Positions 8,689-18,040 are shown, counted from the stretch's first letter. The stretch: DNA of 64,000 bases from Sphingobacterium alkalisoli (GCF_005049105.1 NZ_SUKA01000002.1:62001-126000); one strand, 5' to 3'. A program made the numbers and translations. The notes: generated by a model not told the origin, from the letters alone.

Positions 8689-8696
8689 CAAAGATA
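8689..8696 (-). promoter_or_regulatory. Promoter -7 element of the str operon
   Basis: Minus strand TATCTTTG, a match to TAnnTTTG, 47 nt upstream of the rpsL ATG. The upstream -33 region has no clean TTG. Confidence 0.6.
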
Positions 8697-8800
8697 ACTA
8701 GAAAATATTGAAGTATAAAGTGTTGAGTGTTAATTTTTTTCATTTATTCTACTGGTAGAAGATTTCGGATTTGTAAATGCGAAAGGATTTTTAACCTAAA

Positions 8801-10930
8801 TTACGATATTAGTGTAAAATCGATCTGTCGTTTTTCCAAGTCGACTTTCTTTACTTTGATTTGCACCTCGTCTCCAAGTTGATATACCTTCTTTTTTCGT
8901 TGACCGATAATGGCATAATTTTTTTCGTCTAACGTATAAAAATCATCGGTAATATCACGAAGGCGTACCATGCCTTCGCATTTATTTTCGGCTATTTCTA
9001 CATACATACCCCACTCTGTTACGCCGGATACCAGGCCTTTGTATTCTACGCCTATCTGATCCAGTAGGAACTCGGCTTGCTTGTATTTGATTGAAGCGCG
9101 CTCAGCTTCTGCCGCTTTTTTTTCCATCTGCGAGGAATGTTCGGCCATTTTTTCGTAGTGCTCGGCATTTACCTTGCCTCCTCCGTCTAAATAAAATTGT
9201 AGCAAGCGGTGTACCATCACATCTGGATAACGACGGATAGGGGAGGTGAAATGGGTGTAATAATCGAAAGCCAGACCGTAGTGCGAGGTGTTCTTAGTGG
9301 TATAAATGGCTTTGGCCATAGAACGTACGGCAAGGGAGGTTAATAGATTCTGCTCTTTTGACCCCTCGATCTTTGTCATCAATGCATTTAGCGATTTGGC
9401 CGTCTCTTTATCAGATTTAATATTTAGCTTGTGCCCAAAGCGGAGTGCAAACTGTGAGAAGTTCGTTAAGGTCTCCGGTTTGGGTACATCGTGAAAACGG
9501 TATACAAATGCCAGCTTATTTTTTCCGCGCCCCTGTTTTCCGATGTACTCGGCCACCTTGCGGTTGGCCAATAACATGAAATCTTCAATCAGCTTGTGTG
9601 CATCTTTTCTCACCTTCGTATATACACCCAATGGTTTTCCATTTTCGTCTAGGTGGAATTTTACTTCTTCACTTTCGAAACTGATTGCACCATTTTTGAA
9701 TTTGCGTTCACGTAAGATGTAAGCAAGCTTATTTAGCTTCAAGAGTTCCGCTGAAAACGGCCCTTCTTTATCCTCTATGATTTCTTGGGCCTCTTCATAG
9801 CTAAAGCGACGGTCGGAGTGTATAATAGTGCGACCAAACCACTGGTCGATAACAGTCGCTTTTTCATCTATTTCAAAGACGGCCGAGAAACACAACTTGT
9901 CTTCATTCGGGCGTAAGGAGCATAGGTCATTCGACAGGCGCTCGGGAAGCATAGGGATGACCCGGTCGACCAGATATACTGAAGTCGCGCGATCAAAAGC
10001 TTCTTTGTCTAGTGCGGTATCGGGCATGACGTAATGTGACACGTCAGCGATGTGGACACCAATTTCGTAGTTCCCGTTTTCTAATGTCTGAAAAGAGATT
10101 GCATCATCAAAGTCCTTTGCATCCGCGGGGTCTATCGTAAAAGTAAGGATGTTTCTAAAATCACGACGTTTGGCAATTTCGGCTTTGGTGATCTTGCCGG
10201 AGATGTGGTTTGCGGCTGCTTCCACTTCTTTCGGAAAGTCGAGCGGAAAACCGAAATCTGCTAGAATCGCATTCATCTCTGTATTGTTCTCGCCTTTTTT
10301 GCCTAAGATGTTCTTTACCTTTCCGATGGGGTTTTTGGCGTTCTTTGGCCATTCGATAATGGATACCACAACCTTTTCTCCATCTTGCGCTCCATTCAGG
10401 TTGTCTAATGGTATAAAGATGTCATGATTCATTTTTCGGTCATCAGCAAGAAAGAAGGCATAGTTTTGCGAGATGTCGATCGTGCCTGTGAAATCGGTCT
10501 TAGCACGTTGGATAATTTCGACAACTTCCCCTTCTCTTTTTTTGCCCTTGCCACGTTCGTAAACGTGTACTTTTACCATGTCATTGTGAAGGGCTTGACG
10601 AAGCTTTCGAGGGGCTACGAAGATGTCATTTTCCATCTCGTCAGTGGGTACGATATAGGCAGATCCGTCGGCTGTCATGTCGACCTTTCCGGTCACGTAT
10701 ACATTGAGTTGTTTCAGTCTAAATTTTCCACGTTCGGGTTGGACAAAAAGACCTGCTTTTGATGCGTCGTTGAGGATGTCCGCTACGGCAACTTTTGATT
10801 CCGAATCGGATATGTTGAGTTTTGCAGCGACTTGTTTGTAGTTGAGTTTTTGATTGTCCGATTTCTCGAAAATATCGACAATCATTCGTGTTAAAACTTC
10901 CTTATAAGGATTCTCTTTTTGTGATCTCAT
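8801..10930 (-). CDS. rnr: Ribonuclease R (RNase II/R family 3'-5' exoribonuclease)
   Basis: 709 aa. The protein degrades structured RNA processively from the 3' end. In order it has an N-terminal winged-helix-like region (about 1-75), cold-shock type OB domains (about 75-230), the RNB catalytic domain with the acidic metal site in DPADAKDFDDAIS (about 270-282) and YYTHFTSPIRRYPDVMVHRLL (about residue 575), and a C-terminal S1 domain with YKGLVSGVTEWGMYVEIAE ending in VDLEKRQIDFTLIS. The length and the N-terminal domain separate it from RNase II. It is monocistronic on the minus strand, with a long AT-rich region upstream. The stop lies 160 nt before the str operon promoter region, with no clear terminator between. 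Confidence 0.96.
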   Translation of the reverse strand: MRSQKENPYKEVLTRMIVDIFEKSDNQKLNYKQVAAKLNISDSESKVAVADILNDASKAGLFVQPERGKFRLKQLNVYVTGKVDMTADGSAYIVPTDEMENDIFVAPRKLRQALHNDMVKVHVYERGKGKKREGEVVEIIQRAKTDFTGTIDISQNYAFFLADDRKMNHDIFIPLDNLNGAQDGEKVVVSIIEWPKNAKNPIGKVKNILGKKGENNTEMNAILADFGFPLDFPKEVEAAANHISGKITKAEIAKRRDFRNILTFTIDPADAKDFDDAISFQTLENGNYEIGVHIADVSHYVMPDTALDKEAFDRATSVYLVDRVIPMLPERLSNDLCSLRPNEDKLCFSAVFEIDEKATVIDQWFGRTIIHSDRRFSYEEAQEIIEDKEGPFSAELLKLNKLAYILRERKFKNGAISFESEEVKFHLDENGKPLGVYTKVRKDAHKLIEDFMLLANRKVAEYIGKQGRGKNKLAFVYRFHDVPKPETLTNFSQFALRFGHKLNIKSDKETAKSLNALMTKIEGSKEQNLLTSLAVRSMAKAIYTTKNTSHYGLAFDYYTHFTSPIRRYPDVMVHRLLQFYLDGGGKVNAEHYEKMAEHSSQMEKKAAEAERASIKYKQAEFLLDQIGVEYKGLVSGVTEWGMYVEIAENKCEGMVRLRDITDDFYTLDEKNYAIIGQRKKKVYQLGDEVQIKVKKVDLEKRQIDFTLIS

Positions 10931-11473
10931 TCGTTTACTTTTTTAATGGCACTCCGTTGAAGTAGGAGTAAGCTGCTCTACTTACATGTGCATAACATTT
11001 ATGTGGAATGCTTGTTTCATGTACTTTCTTTAAACTTAGATAAATTCGATTTTATATGCAATTATAATTCATATAAAATCAAATTTAATATCACAATTGA
11101 TGAAGCGGCTACAGGAATATGGGGCGTTCAGTCATTCTGTAGTTGTATTCTATTTTAGCTTTTATAATATATTGTTTACTAATTGTATATGTTTATTTTT
11201 TGCTAAAATATTTTAATATGAATGTGCTCTAAATCGCGTTTAAAGCTTGGTGCGTTAGAAAATTACGGATTTTAACTGTTTTGCTAAAAATACTTTGTTT
11301 AATTTTTAGATTACTAATGTTATGTTAAGTATTTGTAATATAGAATGTAATGTTCTTTTCGGTAAAACTTTAGCTGTCTGTTTTATTTTTTTTAGCATAT
11401 GAATTTTTGAACAAATAAGTCCTAGAATAGCTTCTTTAACTTTTAGGGTATTAGCGTGAAATAACTTGATTCC
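10931..11473. other. 543-nt AT-rich gap between the Fur-type gene and rnr; no gene seen
   Basis: Both flanking genes are on the minus strand, so this stretch holds the rnr upstream region and the 3' flank of the regulator gene. Both strands are full of stops and no codon-like pattern or RNA fold was recognised, apart from one perfect inverted repeat at 11048-11080. A minus-strand TAAATTTG at 11080-11087 could be an rnr -7 box but lacks a -33 partner. Confidence 0.6.
11048..11080. repeat. Perfect 11-bp inverted repeat in the rnr upstream region
   Basis: GATTTTATATG at 11048-11058 and CATATAAAATC at 11070-11080, spaced by 11 nt of A/T-rich DNA. It is adjacent to a possible minus-strand -7 box, so it could be an operator or simply AT-rich chance symmetry. 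Confidence 0.45.
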
Positions 11474-11935
11474 TTAGTGGGTAGACTGGCAATTTTTACA
11501 TAATCCAACTGCATTGATCGCGATGGAGTATAAGGAAAATCCGGAAGGTAGGTTAATCTGTGGTAGCGAAATTTCATCCAGGCAGTAGATGCTATTACAG
11601 ACCGAGCAGATGAAATGGACGTGTTGATCATGATGGTGATGCGCACTGCATTTAGTGGAACAGATCGCATAAGTAGCGGTGCCATGGAGATCAAAAATTT
11701 TATGCAAAATTCCTTTTTCTTCAAAGCTAGCAAGTATACGATATAGCGTTACGCGGTCAATCTCGTTTCCTAAAATTTTCTCTAATTCAGGTTGCGAAAT
11801 AGCTGCGGTCTTAGTCGATACAATCTCCAAAACCCGTAGTCGAGGCTGTGTCACTTTAAGTTTATTTGATCGTAAAAGATGTGCAAAATCTTCGGTCTCT
11901 GTTTGCGTATTTGCGCTGTTATTTTGAGTGTCCAT
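11474..11935 (-). CDS. Fur-family metalloregulator
   Basis: 153-aa cytoplasmic transcription factor. The N-terminal winged helix spans about 15-90 (KVTQPRLRVLEIV, then ISQPELEKILGNEIDRVTLYRILASFEEKGILHKI). The C-terminal dimerisation half carries the metal-site cluster HHHHDQHVHF, followed by CSVC and a final CKNC, which would form the structural Cys4 zinc site. These are the features of Fur/Zur proteins that repress metal-uptake genes when loaded. Which metal it senses cannot be decided by eye; Zur-like or Fur-like are both possible. A TAnnTTTG-like box ends 6 nt before the ATG, so the mRNA may have almost no leader. Confidence 0.9.
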   Translation of the reverse strand: MDTQNNSANTQTETEDFAHLLRSNKLKVTQPRLRVLEIVSTKTAAISQPELEKILGNEIDRVTLYRILASFEEKGILHKIFDLHGTATYAICSTKCSAHHHHDQHVHFICSVCNSIYCLDEISLPQINLPSGFSLYSIAINAVGLCKNCQSTH

Positions 11936-11940
11936 AGTAG

Positions 11941-11948
11941 CAAAATTA
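11941..11948 (-). promoter_or_regulatory. Candidate promoter -7 element of the Fur-family gene
   Basis: Minus strand TAATTTTG, matching TAnnTTTG, with its last base 6 nt before the ATG. No -33 TTG is seen at the expected distance. Confidence 0.4.
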
Positions 11949-11965
11949 CGTAAAATTTAGAGCAT

Positions 11966-12000
11966 AAAAAAGCCGTTCTATATCCGATACAGAACGGGCT
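11966..12000 (-). terminator. Terminator of the transaldolase-like gene
   Basis: Hairpin AGCC-GTTCT / AGAACGGGCT (one bulged base) with a TTTTTT tract on the minus strand, 23 nt after the stop codon at 12023. Confidence 0.85.
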
Positions 12001-12022
12001 ATTTATTAAAAAGTGTTGGCTT

Positions 12023-12682
12023 TTATTTACCTGCTGCTTTGGCATGATCTGCCAAAAACTGAGCAAGCCCGCTATCTGTTAGCGGATGTTTTAATAGAGC
12101 CGTAAACACCGATAATGGGCCGGTCATTACATCGGCCCCGATCTTCGCACAGCCTAAAAGATGTGCACTATGACGAACGGATGCAGCTAAGATTTGTGTA
12201 GTGAAACCATAGTTGTCATAGATCAAGCGAATCTCTTCTATAAGCCCTAGCCCATCTACAGAAATGTCGTCAAGACGGCCGATAAAAGGTGAAACATAAG
12301 TTGCTCCTGCCTTTGCTGCCAATAAAGCCTGGCCTGCTGAGAACACCAATGTACAGTTAGTCTTGATGCCTTTGCTGCTGAAATATTTGATTGCTTTGAC
12401 ACCATCTTTTATCATAGGAACTTTAACCACAATCTTGCTGTCCAAAGCAGCTAAAGCTACCCCTTCTTTGATCATATCCTCGTAGTTAGTAGCAATTACC
12501 TCTGCACTTACATCGCCGTCGACAATGGCACAGATTGCTTTGTAATGGTTAATCACGTTATCCTCTCCGCTGATACCTTCTTTCGCCATTAGGCTGGGGT
12601 TGGTCGTAACCCCATCAAGAACACCTAGATCTTGTGCTTCTTTGATTTGAGCCAAATTGGCTGTGTCAATAAAAAATTTCAT
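12023..12682 (-). CDS. fsa: Transaldolase-like / fructose-6-phosphate aldolase (TalC/FSA family)
   Basis: 219 aa, the size of the short transaldolase subfamily rather than the roughly 320-aa classical TalB. It starts [20 protein letters not shown] with [13 protein letters not shown], and the Schiff-base lysine is K87 in KIVVKVPM. Further conserved blocks are [31 protein letters not shown] and ILAASVRH. These enzymes act either as transaldolases in the non-oxidative pentose phosphate pathway or as fructose-6-phosphate aldolases, and sequence by eye does not separate the two. It is monocistronic, with its own terminator. Confidence 0.92.
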   Translation of the reverse strand: MKFFIDTANLAQIKEAQDLGVLDGVTTNPSLMAKEGISGEDNVINHYKAICAIVDGDVSAEVIATNYEDMIKEGVALAALDSKIVVKVPMIKDGVKAIKYFSSKGIKTNCTLVFSAGQALLAAKAGATYVSPFIGRLDDISVDGLGLIEEIRLIYDNYGFTTQILAASVRHSAHLLGCAKIGADVMTGPLSVFTALLKHPLTDSGLAQFLADHAKAAGK

Positions 12683-12923
12683 ATGTATATAAATTGTTTT
12701 TAGTTTTCATACGGAATATCCACGTATACTGTATTTTTAGCATTGTGCACACCTTATGTGTAGATAAATTGTTTTAGATATATGGTTCGTATAATATTGA
12801 ATATCAGTTTTATGAAAGTTGTTAAAACTTTATGTTTTTAAAGCTGTTACAAAGGTAGTTATATTCTTTTATAACTATAAAATTTTAGCGCTAAATCAGC
12901 CTATATATAAATTAAAGACTCGT

Positions 12924-12931
12924 TATCTTTG
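12924..12931 (+). promoter_or_regulatory. Promoter -7 element directly before the MFS gene
   Basis: TATCTTTG, a match to TAnnTTTG, ends 4 nt before the A of the ATG at 12935. Transcription would start at or next to the start codon. The -33 region is weak. Confidence 0.55.
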
Positions 12932-12934
12932 TAA

Positions 12935-14173
12935 ATGGAGATTTTCAAATCCTTAAAACATCCTAATTTCAGATTACATACTATTGGTCAGTCGCTCTCG
13001 CTTTTAGGTACTTGGATGCAACGTATTGCAATTAGCTGGCTGGTGTATGAGTTGACTGAATCGGTTTTTTTATTAGGATTTGTATCGTTTATATCTTTAC
13101 TTCCCTCGTTGATTTTGACCCCATTTATAGGGAGTTTTATTGACAAAAGACCTAAATATAAGTTGGTACTCAATACGCAAGGCTTACTGATGCTTCAGGC
13201 AGGCTTACTGACTTTACTTGTTTTTTATGGTAAGGAATCTGTCTTTTGGCTCAGTGTGTTAGGATTTGTCCAAGGGGTGATCAATGCTTTCGATGTAGTT
13301 GGAAGACAGGCTTTACTTGTTTCGTTAGTAAATGGCAAGAAGGACCTACCGAATGCAATAGCATTAAATTCTTCGGTATTCAATGCTGCCAGGATGGTGG
13401 GGCCGGCAATAGGTGGTATATTGTTGAGTAATTACGGCGAACTGCTCTGTTTTTTTGTTAATTTTCTGAGTTTTATACCGGTTATTATCACTTTATTATT
13501 GATGAAAGTAACAGAGGAATCTAATGCCAATCTCAAAAGTATTTCGAATTGGCAAGGTTTAGTGGATGGATTTGAATATCTTAGACGATCTCCACATATT
13601 GGCTCCTTAATTGTAATTATGGTTTTTTCCAGTTTATTTGTCATTCCATACACCTCTTTGCTTCCTGCTGTTGCTAAAGACCTTTTTTTGGGAGATGAAA
13701 CGACTTTTTCATGGTTTGAAAGTGCCGCCGGACTAGGGGCGATGATAGGTGCGGTAAATATGGCGAGGTTAAAATCAGGTGATAACCTGCGTTATCGCGT
13801 GCTTTTTGCAGCCTTAATGATGGGGATTTCACTTCTTTTACTTGCTTTTTCGCATTTTCTGCTTTCTGCCATTGTGTTTACTGCCTGTGTGTCATTTGCG
13901 ATGATGATGCAGAACTCAAGTATAAATACCTATATTCAAACACATGCGATATCTTCTTATCGCGCACGTATTATGTCTTACTATGTGATGGCTTTTCAAG
14001 GGGTATTCCCTGTCGGAAGCTTACTAATAGGGGGCGTTGCGGAGATGATGGGAATTAAAGCCACACTGTATTTTATGGGGGCAATGGGGGTACTGATCTC
14101 AATTGCTTACTATACCTATCTACGGTTTCATATCCATCGCCGTCTATTTAAGTCGAGAGGCTCTGGATCGTAA
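12935..14173 (+). CDS. MFS transporter (EntS/MFS_3-like exporter)
   Basis: 412-aa inner-membrane protein with about 12 hydrophobic spans. The N-terminus, FKSLKHPNFRLHTIGQSLSLLGTWMQRIAISWLVYELTESVFLLGFVSF, is characteristic of the MFS_3 group that includes enterobactin exporter EntS and related drug or siderophore efflux proteins. The loop FIDKRPKYKLVL corresponds to the MFS motif A region, and MVGPAIGGILLSNYG to the fourth-fifth span. It is driven by the proton gradient; the substrate is unknown. The start is fixed by the family N-terminus. It converges with the aspartyl protease gene and overlaps its 3' end by 30 nt. Confidence 0.9.
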   Translation: MEIFKSLKHPNFRLHTIGQSLSLLGTWMQRIAISWLVYELTESVFLLGFVSFISLLPSLILTPFIGSFIDKRPKYKLVLNTQGLLMLQAGLLTLLVFYGKESVFWLSVLGFVQGVINAFDVVGRQALLVSLVNGKKDLPNAIALNSSVFNAARMVGPAIGGILLSNYGELLCFFVNFLSFIPVIITLLLMKVTEESNANLKSISNWQGLVDGFEYLRRSPHIGSLIVIMVFSSLFVIPYTSLLPAVAKDLFLGDETTFSWFESAAGLGAMIGAVNMARLKSGDNLRYRVLFAALMMGISLLLLAFSHFLLSAIVFTACVSFAMMMQNSSINTYIQTHAISSYRARIMSYYVMAFQGVFPVGSLLIGGVAEMMGIKATLYFMGAMGVLISIAYYTYLRFHIHRRLFKSRGSGS

Positions 14174-14587
14174 GCGCAACGTACATTTTTTATAATCGAT
14201 CACGGCACCATATTTTAACAGAATGTCTCCACCTAAAACACCGATCACTGGAGCGAAATTCATCTGCTCATAGGCATAATTGATAGAGGAAAGATCTAGT
14301 ACGGCCACTTGAAGATTCTTTATCGCCCAGTCGCGAATACGAAATAGCGGAAGATCCAATATAAAACTTTGCATGTTGTTCGTACCTAGACCGCTGGATA
14401 AAATGTTAGTATTTTGAAATTTACTTTCTTCGATTCCCGAATTTAAAAGTGTAGTCTTATCTAAAACCGTTTTGGAAGCCCCTGTATCTACTACCATTTT
14501 AAATGGTTTGTCAAAAATTGTCACGTCTATGATAATGTGGATTCCATCTCCTTCTAAATTGAGCGCTTCTAACGGTATAATCTGCAT
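14144..14587 (-). CDS. Retropepsin-like aspartyl protease
   Basis: 147 aa, no signal peptide or membrane span. The single catalytic motif VVDTGASKTVLD (catalytic D34) lies in a beta-rich context, followed by LPLFRIRDWAIKNLQVAVLDLSSIN and GVLGGDILLKYGAVIDYKKCTLRL. The latter is the hydrophobic-Gly flap and C-terminal region of one-domain pepsin-like proteases, which act as dimers. Similar small aspartyl proteases are widespread in Bacteroidota, and their substrates are unknown. The gene overlaps the 3' end of the convergent MFS gene by 30 nt. Confidence 0.88.
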   Translation of the reverse strand: MQIIPLEALNLEGDGIHIIIDVTIFDKPFKMVVDTGASKTVLDKTTLLNSGIEESKFQNTNILSSGLGTNNMQSFILDLPLFRIRDWAIKNLQVAVLDLSSINYAYEQMNFAPVIGVLGGDILLKYGAVIDYKKCTLRLRSRASRLK

Positions 14588-14692
14588 TTAAAATAATTTC
14601 TGTATTCTGTGTTAAAAACGTAAACAAGCCCATCGTATTAAAAACAGAAACCAATAGGTTTGTTTGTGTTTAATGTATATACGATCTGTTCT

Positions 14693-15631
14693 CTATATTA
14701 AATTGTTTTCTTTTAAAACCGTATTCATATTTCGTACGGCATCAGCACTTGCTTTAAAAAGTTCTTTTTCGCGGTCACTTAGTTGAAGAGGTACAATTCT
14801 TTCCCAGCCATTCTTATTGATAAGAACGGGCACCCCGATATTGATATCTTCTTCTCCAAATTCACCTTCTAAATATACAGAGGCAGTAAACAGTCGATTC
14901 TGATTCAATACAATGCTCTCTACCATCGCCGCTGCTGCTGCTCCAGGTGCATACCAAGCGGATGTACCAATCAGTGCGGTTAGCGTAGCGCCGCCCACCA
15001 TCGTTTTCTTAACAATCTCCTCTTGTTCTACTTCGTTCAAGAAGTTGGTAACCGGGATACTGTTCCACGTGGCATGATCAATTAGAGGAATCATTGTGGT
15101 GTCTCCATGGCCTCCGATGACGATCGCATTCAAATCGTTAGGAGATGCATTGAGTTTTGTGGCTAACTGATACTTAAAACGTGCTGAATCTAGCGCCCCA
15201 CCCATTCCAATTATTCTGTTTTTGGGTAATCCACTCGATTTAAAAGCTAAGTAAGTCATTGTATCCATTGGGTTTGATACAATCAGGATAATGATATCCG
15301 GAGAATGTTTAACTAAATTTTCAACAACACTCTTAACGATACCGGCATTGGTGCCAATTAACTCTTCACGGGTCATACCTGGTTTTCGTGGAAGACCGGA
15401 AGTAACCACAGCCACGGTGGAGCCTGCCGTTTGTAGATAATCGTTGGTTACCCCGGTGATTTTGGAATCAAATCCCAATAAAGCCGCGGTTTGCATCATA
15501 TCCTGTGCTTTTCCTTCGGCTACTCCTTCTTTAATATCCAAAAGAACAATTTCTTGGGCGATATTTCTTCTGACTAGATTATCTGCTGTTGTAGCTCCTA
15601 CAGCACCAGCACCAATAACAGTTAACTTCAT
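14693..15631 (-). CDS. mdh: Malate dehydrogenase (LDH-like type)
   Basis: 312 aa. It interconverts malate and oxaloacetate with NAD in the TCA cycle. Start MKLTVIGAGAVGATTADNLVRR, with the GAGAVG nucleotide fold and the acidic residue in VLLDIKEG that selects NAD. Substrate loop GLPRKPGMTREEL carries arginines typical of malate rather than lactate dehydrogenases, and the catalytic histidine is in IGGHGDTTMIPL (about residue 175). The frame is open 20 codons upstream, but the ATG at 15631 fits the family. It is probably the last gene of a unit or is transcribed alone; the tamL terminator hairpin lies just upstream. Confidence 0.96.
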   Translation of the reverse strand: MKLTVIGAGAVGATTADNLVRRNIAQEIVLLDIKEGVAEGKAQDMMQTAALLGFDSKITGVTNDYLQTAGSTVAVVTSGLPRKPGMTREELIGTNAGIVKSVVENLVKHSPDIIILIVSNPMDTMTYLAFKSSGLPKNRIIGMGGALDSARFKYQLATKLNASPNDLNAIVIGGHGDTTMIPLIDHATWNSIPVTNFLNEVEQEEIVKKTMVGGATLTALIGTSAWYAPGAAAAAMVESIVLNQNRLFTASVYLEGEFGEEDINIGVPVLINKNGWERIVPLQLSDREKELFKASADAVRNMNTVLKENNLI

Positions 15632-15691
15632 AGCATCTATTTTGAGTTGTTGTCTTGCTAAATTTACTAAATGCGAATGATATAGACGCAA

Positions 15692-15717
15692 AATCCGAAG
15701 AAATTTCTTCGGATTTG
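15692..15717 (-). terminator. Palindromic terminator after tamL
   Basis: A perfect 26-nt palindrome (AAATCCGAAGAAA and its complement) begins 5 nt beyond the tamL stop. The following T tract is short, so termination strength is uncertain. Confidence 0.65.
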
Positions 15718-15721
15718 ACTT

Positions 15722-18040
15722 TTAAAATGGATATCCTATCGCTAAATTGAAAATTAGGTTATTTTCTCTCCATCTTCCACTACCCAGATCAATATCTTTA
15801 AAGACCCATCTGTCAGACTTGGCGTTGTAGGGAACTCTAAATGGAATGGCAAAGTCTGTTCTTAAAATTAAAAAATCAAAATCGAATCGTAGACCGGCAC
15901 CACCACCTACGGCGAGTTCCGATAGAAACTCTTTTGATAACCTGCCACCAGGTTTATTGTCATCTCTACTTTGCAACCAAATATTTCCGGCGTCTACAAA
16001 TGCTGCCCAATGCAAAAAACCTGCTATTTTAGCGCGATACTCGGTATTCAGTTCGAGTTTGTAATCGCCAGTTTGGTCTGCAAAAAAGTTATCCTGACCT
16101 AGATTTTCAGGAAGAGAAGATCCAGGGCCAATAGATCTTGCTCGAAACGCACGCAATCCATTCGGACCGCCTGTAAAATATTGTTTCAGATAGGGAAGTG
16201 ATCGTGAATTTCCATAAGAGTAACTTGTTCCGATCATAATACGTGATGCCAATTGAGAATTGGTAGACAGTTTCATATAATGTCTAAAATCACCTTCAAT
16301 CTTGATGAATTGACTATATACAGTATTAAATAAGGTTTTTGTATTTCCTTCTTGGGCATTGGCACCCTGTACAAGACCTAAAACATTCCCAGATAGGTTG
16401 ATACCGCCCTTAAAATAGAAGGTATGTTTTCTTTCCTGTTGCATGGTGTTCGTATAGGTAAAATTGTAATTCGGACCAAATGAAAATTGAGGTTCGATAA
16501 TGTGTCTCAAAGTAGGGACAGTATCCATTTGTGCTTCATACTCTGGAGTCACATTTCTAGGTTGTACATAGATAATTTCTGCAAGGGCCAGGTCATGTTG
16601 TTTCCTGTCATTTTCCTTCCAATTGTAACCATAATTAAGACTGGTAGAATTTAATGTATACGCCGTGCGTCTGTTTAAAAATTCATATCCTAATTTTAGA
16701 TAGGTACGCGGAATAAATCTTCTGGAAGGCGCCCATTTATAGGGAGATAACAGACGAGGCCATGTAATAGCGGCTTCTGCACCGTATCGATAATAGGAAG
16801 AATTTAGATTGACATTGCCCCCCGTCTGTGTTTCATATCCCCCAAAAAAGTTCAACGTCAATGTTTCAAAACCCCGAAAGGCATTTCGTAATGTCCAGGT
16901 AACGTTTGCTTCTGACCCGTTGTATACCGCTGCGGTTTTGCCTAATACTTCAAAACGCAAAGATTTTTTAGGTAAGGGTGTCAAATAATAATACACATCT
17001 AAGGTATTTGTTGAGTCGGAATTGTCCTCAAAATTGTTCTTGACAAACTTAAATGCGTTTAAATTGACAAGATGATTAATAGTCTGATTATGGTCATGCC
17101 GATTATACAATTCACCTCTTTCAAAAAAAATATGGTTTGCCAGCACTTTTCGGCGATAGGTTTTATTACGATCAATGATATAATAATTATTATTGAACAG
17201 GTCCAAATTACGGATACGGTTTTGCCGCCGATACCCTTCGGTATTTAAGGTATAGTTGGGATAAATAAAAATATTTCCGATTTTTTGTGGATGTATGGCT
17301 TTCTCCGAAGTTTCAGGTTTCAAATTAACATACATATCTACCTTATGGTCTCCAATAGTACTATCTACTTCTACCAAAAGGTTGTCAGGACTGAAATAGT
17401 AATATCCTTGGTTCTTCAGATCATCGTCTATCCGTTCACGTTCACTGACTATTACATCTAAATTATAATTCTTCCCGTTTTGTAGGAGGGATTTATCCCT
17501 GCTTTCTAATATATCTTTCCCGATTTCGCGCGTGCTGTCGATATCAAATTTAACGGAATTAATTCGATAGATGTTTCTCGGAATACCATAATAGGTAACT
17601 GTTGCTAATTTTTTATGTATAGTGGTGTCGGATGTAAATGTAGCATTAAAAAAGCCTAGATTTTCTAGTCGGTTTCGGAGTAAGTTTTCATTGTATTCAC
17701 GGTTTACATCGCTAAGTAATACAGGTTCTTCTCCTTGGCGTTTAAGCCATCTCCGAACAAAGTTTTTAGTTGTGTCAGGACCACCACCCATATTCCAAAG
17801 CGATAATTTCCATCTCCATCCTAAAATTTTTGCATTTGGTTCTGGACGCAGCATAGACTCCAAGCGTTCTTCGAAAGCTTCTTTGCGATCGTTTGCCACC
17901 CCAGTATCTACTTGCAACTCTACTTTACCTTCATCATACAATTTTTCATCCTCCGCTAAGTATTTGGTAGAGTTACACGAGCTTGCGAAAAGGCTAAGAA
18001 CGGCTAATAATGTTATTATCTTTTGGCTATTCATTTTCAT
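15722..18040 (-). CDS. tamL: TamL: lipoprotein-anchored BamA/TamA-family outer-membrane assembly protein
   Basis: 772 aa from the chosen ATG (alternatives at 18052 and 18034). The N-terminus is a lipoprotein signal, LLAVLSLFASSC followed by NSTKYLAEDEKLY. POTRA-like repeats occupy about 25-350, and the C-terminal Omp85 barrel spans about 375-772, with the conserved block GGPNGLRAFRARSIGPGS and terminal IFNLAIGYPF. TamL is the Bacteroidota form of TamA, which works with TamB in inserting proteins or moving lipids to the outer membrane. Its start lies inside the end of tamB (8-26 nt overlap depending on start), so the two are probably translationally coupled. Confidence 0.93.
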   Translation of the reverse strand: MKMNSQKIITLLAVLSLFASSCNSTKYLAEDEKLYDEGKVELQVDTGVANDRKEAFEERLESMLRPEPNAKILGWRWKLSLWNMGGGPDTTKNFVRRWLKRQGEEPVLLSDVNREYNENLLRNRLENLGFFNATFTSDTTIHKKLATVTYYGIPRNIYRINSVKFDIDSTREIGKDILESRDKSLLQNGKNYNLDVIVSERERIDDDLKNQGYYYFSPDNLLVEVDSTIGDHKVDMYVNLKPETSEKAIHPQKIGNIFIYPNYTLNTEGYRRQNRIRNLDLFNNNYYIIDRNKTYRRKVLANHIFFERGELYNRHDHNQTINHLVNLNAFKFVKNNFEDNSDSTNTLDVYYYLTPLPKKSLRFEVLGKTAAVYNGSEANVTWTLRNAFRGFETLTLNFFGGYETQTGGNVNLNSSYYRYGAEAAITWPRLLSPYKWAPSRRFIPRTYLKLGYEFLNRRTAYTLNSTSLNYGYNWKENDRKQHDLALAEIIYVQPRNVTPEYEAQMDTVPTLRHIIEPQFSFGPNYNFTYTNTMQQERKHTFYFKGGINLSGNVLGLVQGANAQEGNTKTLFNTVYSQFIKIEGDFRHYMKLSTNSQLASRIMIGTSYSYGNSRSLPYLKQYFTGGPNGLRAFRARSIGPGSSLPENLGQDNFFADQTGDYKLELNTEYRAKIAGFLHWAAFVDAGNIWLQSRDDNKPGGRLSKEFLSELAVGGGAGLRFDFDFLILRTDFAIPFRVPYNAKSDRWVFKDIDLGSGRWRENNLIFNLAIGYPF

